Positions 58,280 to 64,000 of a stretch of 64,000 bases of DNA are shown one piece after another. The notes beneath the pieces were generated by a model. It was not told where the DNA came from and ran no database searches. It saw only the letters and a list, made by a program, of their open reading frames with translations. The DNA is from Strigamia acuminata (Eukaryota; Arthropoda; Chilopoda; Geophilomorpha; Linotaeniidae). Within the stretch, counting starts at the first letter, position 1. The number at the start of each line of letters is the position of its first letter. The stretch covers positions 3,475,087-3,539,086 of the forward strand of contig OX442314.1 in the NCBI GenBank assembly GCA_949358305.1, written 5' to 3'. A program made the position numbers and the translations under genes.

Positions 58280-59041
58280 ATGTCTATCGTACTAAGCAGT
58301 ACGAAATCGGATTTCCTCACTACTTTTAGCTCACCTTTAATTTTGGGTGACGACGAATACGAATTGGGATTAGTGAGCCTCGAGACATTTTACACAATGC
58401 CAAATATAACCGAGGACAACAACGTGTTCAAATACTACACTGTTGAAGTAGATGTGAACGTCCCCGCTCGTATTATAGGTACGCTCAACTACGACATCAT
58501 CGTTCCCGTGGGTTGTTACGAACTTGCCGACATTATCTCGTACATACATACCGAAATGAAATCCAGAGGACACTGGAATATGAAAGACGACGCACCTTTC
58601 ATCGACATCGTGGCCAATTATAATACTCTGTCCACGACATTAGTGATTAGCGATGCCAGTTACGGGGCCAATTTTTCGGAAAATAGAAGTATGGCTAAAT
58701 TATTCGGTCTCAAAACAAAGAAATACGGTGTAGGTAGAAGCGAATCCATTAATCCGGTGAACATTTTTCACATTAACACTATCCTGGTCCATTGTGATCT
58801 TATTACCGACTCTTATAAAAACGGGAAGACGGCTCCGATCATATACGCATTTTTTCCTAATGTCCCGCCAGGCTTCAAAATAGTAGAAATGCCGTATAAC
58901 ATAGTTTACTTGCCGGTGAAAAATCAATCTAAAATACACGAAGTCAGGATCTGGTTGACCGATCAAGACGATAAACCACTGAATCTGAGAGGAGAAATTT
59001 TTACTACACGTTTACACTTACGAAAATTAATTAAAGCGTAA
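58280..59041 (+). CDS. predicted minor capsid (penton-type) protein (253 aa)
   Basis: It starts MSIVLSSTKSDFLTTFSSPL; an upstream GTG is in frame but the ATG at 58280 is preferred. Strand-rich text and the motifs LGDDEYELGLVSLETF, FHINTILVHCDLIT and YAFFPNVPPGFKIVE match a common Polinton protein placed beside the major capsid and interpreted as the minor, penton-like jelly-roll capsid protein. Position fits: it is followed by a 53-aa gene and the major capsid. The frame is intact. Confidence 0.8.
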   Translation: MSIVLSSTKSDFLTTFSSPLILGDDEYELGLVSLETFYTMPNITEDNNVFKYYTVEVDVNVPARIIGTLNYDIIVPVGCYELADIISYIHTEMKSRGHWNMKDDAPFIDIVANYNTLSTTLVISDASYGANFSENRSMAKLFGLKTKKYGVGRSESINPVNIFHINTILVHCDLITDSYKNGKTAPIIYAFFPNVPPGFKIVEMPYNIVYLPVKNQSKIHEVRIWLTDQDDKPLNLRGEIFTTRLHLRKLIKA

Positions 59042-59051
59042 TTAAAAAAAC

Positions 59052-59213
59052 ATGCCGTTAATTTTTAATAAGAACGTAACGGCAAGTAATACCCCCAGCA
59101 CCAGCTCCAACACTGCCACTGTCAAGACACCCTCGTCGATTAGAGGTGGAAATATAAAAATTATAAAGTCTTCGATACGGCCAGATAATCGAGAATATAT
59201 AAATTCTTTTTAA
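59052..59213 (+). CDS. small Polinton protein, 53 aa
   Basis: ATG 59052 follows ATTAAAAAAAC ten bases after the minor capsid stop. The peptide begins MPLIFNKNVT, is rich in Ser and Thr, contains GGNIKIIKSSIRP and ends in TAA at 59213. A short basic gene between the two capsid genes is a regular feature of Polintons (from memory). The stop codon lies in the first unit of the repeat at 59202-59418. Confidence 0.55.
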   Translation: MPLIFNKNVTASNTPSTSSNTATVKTPSSIRGGNIKIIKSSIRPDNREYINSF

Positions 59214-59418
59214 AAAAAATATATATTAAGTAATTAATTAAATACCGTAATTCTTTTTAAAAAAAATATATATTAAGTAATTAATTAAGTAATTCTCTTT
59301 TAAAAAATATATATATATTAAGTAATTAATTAAGTAATTCTTTTTAAAAAAATATATATATTAAGTAATTAATTAAGTAATTCTTTTTAAAAAATATATA
59401 TATATTAAGTAATTAAAA
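59202..59418 (+). repeat. five AT-rich tandem repeats before the major capsid gene
   Basis: Units of about 43-47 bp start at 59202, 59249, 59291, 59336 and 59379. They share AATTCTTTTTAAAA, ATATATAT and TTAAGTAATTAATTAA. They fill the spacer upstream of the capsid ATG, so they may carry or space a promoter (inference). Confidence 0.85.
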
Positions 59419-59428
59419 AATAGCGACG

Positions 59429-60748
59429 ATGCAAGTCTCCGAGAATTATTTGGATGTCGAACAACCATTCGTCGTCGATGAATCTGTTAATGCCTACAAC
59501 TACCACGAATATTATCCTATTATAGGAACTAATTTAAATAATGTGAATTCCGAAATTCGATTAATCATTCAAAACGAAGATGTATGGACTCACCCTCATA
59601 AAAGTTACGTCTGCATAACAGGAAGATTAGTGAAAGCGGATGGTACAGACCTTATCGCTCAAGCTGATGAACAAGACCATATAATAACGTTAGGAAATAA
59701 CTTTATGCCATTTTTGTTCAGCAACATGAAATATCACATAGGTGATAAATTAATAGACGAAATAAATTATCCGGGTTATGCTACCACTATTAAGGGCTTA
59801 CTAACGTACAAACAGCTCCAAAATTCGAGCGGAAATATGGGATGGATAGTAGATCATCACAAGGGCGAAGCATCGGATACTCTTAATCCCGCTTTTCTAG
59901 AACGTAGAATATTTTACAACATAATGCCAACGCCCAAAGGATCGTTCTCTTTGTTAGTACCGTTAACACATTTAATGGGATTTTTCGAAGACTATACGAA
60001 AATCATATATGGTGCCAAACAAGTTTTGACCTTAATGCGAACTCACGACAACGATGCCATTTTTAAAGCGATACAGTCCGGTCCCGCCCCAAAAGTAAAC
60101 ACCCCCGTTGGAAAAATTATCATCGAACAGTTATATTGGTTGATGCCGCACGTCTTACCGTCCGATATCCAAAAGAATAGATTACTCACTGCCATAGATA
60201 GAGGGGTGAACGTTCCATTAGCTTTTCGACATTGGTCGTTCGAAATGACAGACGTGCCACAAAGTAAGGAACACGCGTGGAGAGTGGTAACAACCAGCAC
60301 GTCAGAAAAACCACGTTACATCATCGTGGCTTTACAAACGAATAAAAGAGACGACCAATTAAAAAATCCAGCCACATTTGATAACTGCAATGTAACGGAA
60401 GTTCATGCCTACTTAAATTCGGAACGATATCCTTATCTGGACAGTAACAATGATTTTAAGAAAGCCAATTTCTGTAAATTCTTAGAAAGTTGCATTCAAT
60501 TTAGAAAAGACTATTACGGTGCCGACGATTTACCGTTTAATACTTACGAGTACGGAAATATATACCCGCTCATCGTAATAGATTGCACGAAACAAAGCGA
60601 AAGAATGAAAACCGGAATAATGGACGTGCAAATAAAAATGAAATTTGCGGAAACCGTTCCTGCCGACACTAAAGCCTACGCTTTGATAATAAGCGATAGA
60701 CTAATGACTATGAAATTAGACAAGGGTAAAATCGAAGTATTATATTAG
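59429..60748 (+). CDS. major capsid protein, double jelly-roll type (439 aa)
   Basis: Length and strand-rich text fit the Polinton double jelly-roll capsid protein. Landmarks are MPFLFSNMKYHIGDKLIDE, the Gly-rich loop QNSSGNMGWIVDHHKGEA and FSLLVPLTHLMGFFEDY, with a late IMDVQIKMKFAETVP strand. It forms the hexon-like capsomers in adenovirus-type capsids (known for the family). The frame is intact with no stop. The gene follows the five-copy AT repeat and precedes an AT-only spacer. Confidence 0.88.
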   Translation: MQVSENYLDVEQPFVVDESVNAYNYHEYYPIIGTNLNNVNSEIRLIIQNEDVWTHPHKSYVCITGRLVKADGTDLIAQADEQDHIITLGNNFMPFLFSNMKYHIGDKLIDEINYPGYATTIKGLLTYKQLQNSSGNMGWIVDHHKGEASDTLNPAFLERRIFYNIMPTPKGSFSLLVPLTHLMGFFEDYTKIIYGAKQVLTLMRTHDNDAIFKAIQSGPAPKVNTPVGKIIIEQLYWLMPHVLPSDIQKNRLLTAIDRGVNVPLAFRHWSFEMTDVPQSKEHAWRVVTTSTSEKPRYIIVALQTNKRDDQLKNPATFDNCNVTEVHAYLNSERYPYLDSNNDFKKANFCKFLESCIQFRKDYYGADDLPFNTYEYGNIYPLIVIDCTKQSERMKTGIMDVQIKMKFAETVPADTKAYALIISDRLMTMKLDKGKIEVLY

Positions 60749-60751
60749 ATT

Positions 60752-60915
60752 TTAAAATAATATATACGTATATAAAATATATATAAATATATATAATATA
60801 TAATATATATATAATATATATATATATATAATATATATATAATATATATAATATATAATATATAATATATATAAATAAATATATATAAAATAATATATAC
60901 GTATATAAAAAAAGA
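60752..60915. repeat. (TA)n-rich low-complexity tract
   Basis: This is almost pure A+T with ATATAT runs, between the capsid stop and the next ATG. It probably holds a promoter or terminator, but no motif can be singled out. Confidence 0.9.
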
Positions 60916-60922
60916 AATAAAA

Positions 60923-61390
60923 ATGTATAAGATACATAAAGTGAATCTATCTCCGAATCAACAACGAAAAATATCCAAGTCTGTCAAAAAAAAGATACCC
61001 TTGCATTTAAGATTGAAATACGAACAATTAAACGGCAATCATGGCTTGTCTCTTACGGATAGACAAATAAACAAGATCAAAAAAGCCGGTTCTAAAAAGA
61101 AAGGCATGACTTTGAGTATACCTTCGAATCAAATTAAACAATCTGGCGGATTTTTCCCTTTATTACTTCCACTATTGGGGGCTTTAGGCGGTCTCGCTGG
61201 CGGTGCGGCAGGAATTGCCAAAGCTGTCGATGAGGCAAAAACCAACAAGAGAATGCTCGATGAGACAAAACGTCATAATGCAGTTTCAGAAGGTAAAGGA
61301 ATGCAATTCGCAAAAAAAAAATCGCGGAAACGCAAGTCTGGAAAAGGTTTTTACTTGAAACCTTACGGCTCACTGGTGACAAAAAAATAA
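60923..61390 (+). CDS. basic virion core / membrane-active protein (155 aa)
   Basis: The N-terminal half is basic (SVKKKIPLHLRLKYEQ). The middle is a hydrophobic Gly/Ala/Leu segment (GGFFPLLLPLLGALGGLAGG, then AAGIAKAVDEA). The C-terminus is very basic (KKSRKRKSGKGFYLKPYG). This plan matches Polinton proteins compared to adenovirus pVI/pX: DNA-binding and membrane-active minor virion proteins. The stop follows ACA AAA AAA. The overlapping -1 frame runs into the protease, so this product may be made both alone and as a fusion precursor (inference). Confidence 0.75.
   Translation: MYKIHKVNLSPNQQRKISKSVKKKIPLHLRLKYEQLNGNHGLSLTDRQINKIKKAGSKKKGMTLSIPSNQIKQSGGFFPLLLPLLGALGGLAGGAAGIAKAVDEAKTNKRMLDETKRHNAVSEGKGMQFAKKKSRKRKSGKGFYLKPYGSLVTKK
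61381..61387 (+). promoter_or_regulatory. candidate -1 frameshift site (A_AAA_AAA) into the protease
   Basis: The end of the core protein reads ACA AAA AAA TAA, placing the heptamer A_AAA_AAA in slippage phase just before the stop. The -1 frame is open from 61297 to the end of the protease and has no ATG before 61432. Residues just upstream of that ATG (PLDSLQLEELARR) look like part of the family's N-terminus. Confidence 0.55.
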
Positions 61391-61431
61391 AACCGCTAGA
61401 TTCGTTGCAGTTGGAGGAACTGGCCAGACGA

Positions 61432-61746
61432 ATGAAAATTTCATTTTTTAGAGGAGTGTTTTCGAGAGATACTTTACCCGTCAAACCACGATCGAAAGAA
61501 TGTGGAATTGTTAATTTGAACACGCACCACGAAAGCGGAAGTCATTGGGTGGCATACAGTAAAATTGGAAATAAGAAGCTGTACTTCGATAGTTTCGGAG
61601 ACTTGCCACCCCCGTTGGAATTATACGATTATCTGGGAGACAACATAAAATACAATTACAATCAGTATCAAAATTTTGACGAAATTACTTGCGGCCATTT
61701 GTGCTTATATGTTTTAAAAAAATGGAGGAAAGAAGAAAAAAAATAA
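61432..61746 (+). CDS. adenovirus-type maturation protease (at least 104 aa)
   Basis: Counting from ATG 61432, the triad is His38 (GSHWVAY), Asp53 (LYFDSFGDLPPP) and Cys87 (ITCGHLCLYVL). Sequence and place next to the core protein are those of the standard Polinton protease, which cleaves virion precursors. The open frame continues upstream to 61297 without an ATG. The part just before the first ATG has the usual family N-terminus, so the real start is probably reached by the frameshift at 61381-61387 or by a non-ATG codon. It ends in a Lys/Glu-rich tail before TAA. It is shorter than the second protease at 54473-54892. Confidence 0.88.
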   Translation: MKISFFRGVFSRDTLPVKPRSKECGIVNLNTHHESGSHWVAYSKIGNKKLYFDSFGDLPPPLELYDYLGDNIKYNYNQYQNFDEITCGHLCLYVLKKWRKEEKK

Positions 61747-61780
61747 TTAAAAAATAGTTTTTTTCCCTTCTATTAAAAAA

Positions 61781-63421
61781 ATGGTAAGCGTAAATAAACT
61801 AGGAGACGATTATCGTCTTAACGCAGTGCATAAATTGGGCAAACGTCAACGTCGAGAAGTAGATGAGGTTCTCGCAGATCACGTTGGTTACGATGCATTA
61901 TCCGATCTAGAAAAAAAAATTTTTGACGAGATCACAAAGACTAAAAATGCCCTGAAAGCTGCTTGCGATTCTATAATTAACGATTTGAACGCATTAAAAC
62001 GTACCGTACAAGATCAAGCTAGTAAGCTAACGGGGCAAGGCGAAGGAATTGATACGAAGGATATTGATAAACTCAAAAATGATATTGCCTATGCTACTAT
62101 AAAATATGGAACGTTGGAACAAGATTTGATTAAGAAAATTAAAGAATTAGAAGCGAACATTAAGATATTAGTAGATAATGCGACTGCTTCCGGTGGTGTA
62201 GAAGTTGACGAAAAACAAATAAGCGCATTAGAAATCAAAATCAAAGACTTGATAAATGACGTTAAATCCGAGTTGGAATCTGCGATCGAAGATTTAAAGA
62301 CTGGGTTGGAGACGTTGACTAATAGCTTAATCCAGAATAAAACCGATTATGATACAAAAATAAACGAAGCATTGGATGAAGTAGAAACCAAAATCCAGAA
62401 CTTAGACGTGGACAAAATCAGAACCAACATCGAGGCATCAAATGACAAGATAAAACAAGCACAGGATGATATAAAAAAGTTAGAAAAAAGTGTGGAAAAT
62501 GAGGTTAAAGCCTTGGAAACCAAAATCAAAGCTTTACCCGCAAAATTTGGTGTTAGTAGCGAAAGTACGGAAGACTTAAAAACCAAAATTGAAGCGGCGA
62601 AAGCGGAGCTAGACACAGTCAGTACTGCCATTCAAAAAGATCTGGACGAGACTAAACTTAAATTAAACGAGTACGTAGACGAAAATTCCGTAAAGTCAGA
62701 TAAAATGCAAACGAGCGTCAACGAGGTTACCGATAAAATCAAATTAGCCAACGAACAAATAATAACGTTGCAGGAAAACATGTTGTCCATTTTGACATCC
62801 GTTCAAGAAGAAATATCAAAAATTAGCGCAATTCCGAGCGTTGACGAATCAAGTTTTGCTCCCGCTGCTTTGGCCGGCACTGTCGATACGGTAGAAGCCA
62901 CGTTAAATTCTAACATCGAAGCGAACAAAATAGAAGTTAATAAGAAATTGACGGAATTAGAAGACAAAATATCAAATCTAAATATTCCCGAAGTAGAAGA
63001 ACAGGCCGATTTAGTGCTAGGGTTCCTACATTCGCAACGGACCGATTGGTTTTTGAAGGTGTCCGAAGAATGGAAATTATTTGCACATAATGGGAAGTTT
63101 TATACTCCTCATTACGGGCATATAACGCGAATCAGTTTATTCATGTATGCTACTACAGCAGAATACACAGTAATACCTAACGAGTTTGAGTTTATCTTGT
63201 CTATTAACGGGCATGGTCGAACGTTCCATATTCCACGTACAGATGTTACAAAAACACCACGTAAAATGCCGGTATGTTTTAGAACGTACAATTTAGAGAA
63301 AAAAGTAGATTTTGATGATAACGATCACATTAGAATATCTACTGTCACCGATTGGAGTCCGGAAATAAAAGTTTACGCCCTCGTGTATTGCAGATTCGAT
63401 CGTAGTAAATGGGACGATTAA
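61781..63421 (+). CDS. long coiled-coil protein with globular C-terminus, candidate fibre (546 aa)
   Basis: The ATG follows ATTAAAAAA. Residues about 40-400 are almost continuous coiled coil with regular hydrophobic positions (VETKIQNLDVDKIRTNIEAS, ENEVKALETKIKAL). The last 135 residues (from LVLGFLHSQRTDWF) are strand-rich with aromatic residues, like a compact head. A stalk plus head next to capsid genes resembles an adenovirus fibre, but no sequence family is recognised and trimerisation is not shown. It could instead be a core or tegument protein. The frame is intact and convergent with the polymerase gene 17 bases away. Confidence 0.7.
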   Translation: MVSVNKLGDDYRLNAVHKLGKRQRREVDEVLADHVGYDALSDLEKKIFDEITKTKNALKAACDSIINDLNALKRTVQDQASKLTGQGEGIDTKDIDKLKNDIAYATIKYGTLEQDLIKKIKELEANIKILVDNATASGGVEVDEKQISALEIKIKDLINDVKSELESAIEDLKTGLETLTNSLIQNKTDYDTKINEALDEVETKIQNLDVDKIRTNIEASNDKIKQAQDDIKKLEKSVENEVKALETKIKALPAKFGVSSESTEDLKTKIEAAKAELDTVSTAIQKDLDETKLKLNEYVDENSVKSDKMQTSVNEVTDKIKLANEQIITLQENMLSILTSVQEEISKISAIPSVDESSFAPAALAGTVDTVEATLNSNIEANKIEVNKKLTELEDKISNLNIPEVEEQADLVLGFLHSQRTDWFLKVSEEWKLFAHNGKFYTPHYGHITRISLFMYATTAEYTVIPNEFEFILSINGHGRTFHIPRTDVTKTPRKMPVCFRTYNLEKKVDFDDNDHIRISTVTDWSPEIKVYALVYCRFDRSKWDD

Positions 63422-63437
63422 ACTAACCATCGTCATA

Positions 63438-64000
63438 TTAATCCTCCGCCAAGCTTACGTATCCATAAGCCAAAGTATGAATACAATCATCTAATATCAC
63501 TCGTTTCTTGTCTTTCGCCGACAATGCCAATTTGTCCACCTTGACCGTTGTGAGATCGTGCAGTTTTGATTTGATCGTTTCAAATTTCAATCTGTGGGCC
63601 TCCCGTTCACCGAACAATATCTTCTTGTACGCCTCCAAGTCCAGCTCTTGCTCCACGACAGCCTTCTTTATGCCTTTACATCGCATGTTCGTTTTCCCGT
63701 TCACGTTATAAGCGTAACATTTGGCTCTTAGCCCTACAAACTCTTCTATCGGCTCGCCGGCAGTCTCGTCTTTGAAGCATCCTATGACACGCCTGTTTCT
63801 GCCATCGGGTGGGTGGTAATTAGACAGATCCATCACTTGTGGTATTTCTTCTCTGAAGAACGAGTAGACTGACGGAGCTTCTATTTCGTACATCAAACTA
63901 TCCGTATCTGTCATCAGCAATCTCAGCTTGTCTGAGAATTTTTTTTTCATGACGTTGTAATGAAAGTCGTAGAGCAAGCATTTAGACAAGTCCAGGATAG
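63438..64000 (-). CDS. polB: protein-primed type-B DNA polymerase, C-terminal part
   Basis: The frame is open through the right window edge; only the C-terminal 187 codons are inside. The catalytic motif C is LLMTDTDSLMYEI. Downstream text (LRAKCYAYNV, CKGIKKAVV) matches the thumb region of Polinton/adenovirus-like polymerases. It ends VSLAED with a stop just right of the fibre gene. The polymerase copies the element with a terminal-protein primer (known for Polintons). The 5' part, including exonuclease motifs, is outside the window. Confidence 0.9.
   Translation of the reverse strand, partial: ILDLSKCLLYDFHYNVMKKKFSDKLRLLMTDTDSLMYEIEAPSVYSFFREEIPQVMDLSNYHPPDGRNRRVIGCFKDETAGEPIEEFVGLRAKCYAYNVNGKTNMRCKGIKKAVVEQELDLEAYKKILFGEREAHRLKFETIKSKLHDLTTVKVDKLALSAKDKKRVILDDCIHTLAYGYVSLAED

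Larger units (their letters stand above)
51415..64000. mobile_element. Polinton/Maverick (adintovirus-like) element, partial
   Basis: The gene set is diagnostic: integrase, packaging ATPase, double-jelly-roll major capsid, minor capsid, adenovirus-type protease and protein-primed type-B polymerase. The element runs off the right window edge inside the polymerase. The left end is uncertain; AGTGAAAGTGGGGGTAAA at 51415 has the AG start known for Polintons and is followed by subterminal minisatellites. The right terminal repeat is outside the window. Confidence 0.85.

Noticed and set aside
60752-60937. 61-codon Tyr/Ile-rich frame
   Set aside because: Translation of a (TA)n tract.

Overview
This window looks like repeat-rich nuclear DNA from an animal, probably an invertebrate. 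The evidence is Ty1/copia and Ty3/gypsy retrotransposons, a piggyBac-type transposase gene with spliceosomal introns, many GT-AG introns, and part of a Polinton/Maverick (adintovirus-like) element. The exact lineage cannot be read from the sequence. Long tracts of (TTTA)n, (TTTTA)n, (CAA)n and poly(T) are scattered through introns and spacers. A 200-base run of N at 50383-50582 is a scaffold gap, so the order of what lies left and right of it depends on the assembly.

Left part (1-15.8 kb): the 3' half of a copia polyprotein with its 3' LTR (+); a truncated gypsy gag-pol (-, gypsy-1); and a long gypsy element on the minus strand (gypsy-2). Gypsy-2 reads gag, a canonical A_AAA_AAC -1 frameshift site, pol (with one frame break at the end of integrase), a two-exon serine/arginine-rich third gene in the env position, a polypurine tract and a 3' LTR. 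In or beside that LTR lie five tandem hairpins with changing stems and a constant loop, and a sixth with another loop. All six pair completely only in minus-strand RNA. From 16.07 to 19.31 kb there is a compound inverted array of 56-bp repeats around two 359-bp palindromes, resembling a foldback element. A 279-bp MITE-like inverted repeat follows.

Middle part (20.8-45.4 kb): a compact block of seven multi-exon genes on both strands. Exons joined at GT-AG sites give seven unbroken reading frames of 307, 758, 633, 357, 162, 179 and 970 codons. One is a piggyBac-family transposase with its aspartates and Cys-rich tail. Two (758 and 970 aa) share a pair of spaced zinc fingers. The other four are acidic, coiled-coil, basic or alanine-rich proteins I do not recognise. 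Of 34 introns, 26 are phase 0. This block may be host genes, or the cargo of a very large piggyBac-type element; its ends were not found. To its right lie about 0.8-kb direct repeats and the gap.

Right part (51.4-64 kb): an AT-rich Polinton, cut by the window end inside its type-B DNA polymerase. It encodes integrase with chromodomain, packaging ATPase, major and minor capsid proteins, a phospholipase A2 protein, a basic hydrophobic virion protein, two adenovirus-type proteases and a long coiled-coil candidate fibre. Two of its genes are joined to their missing parts only by a -1 shift at an oligo(A) run, which may be real recoding or decay.
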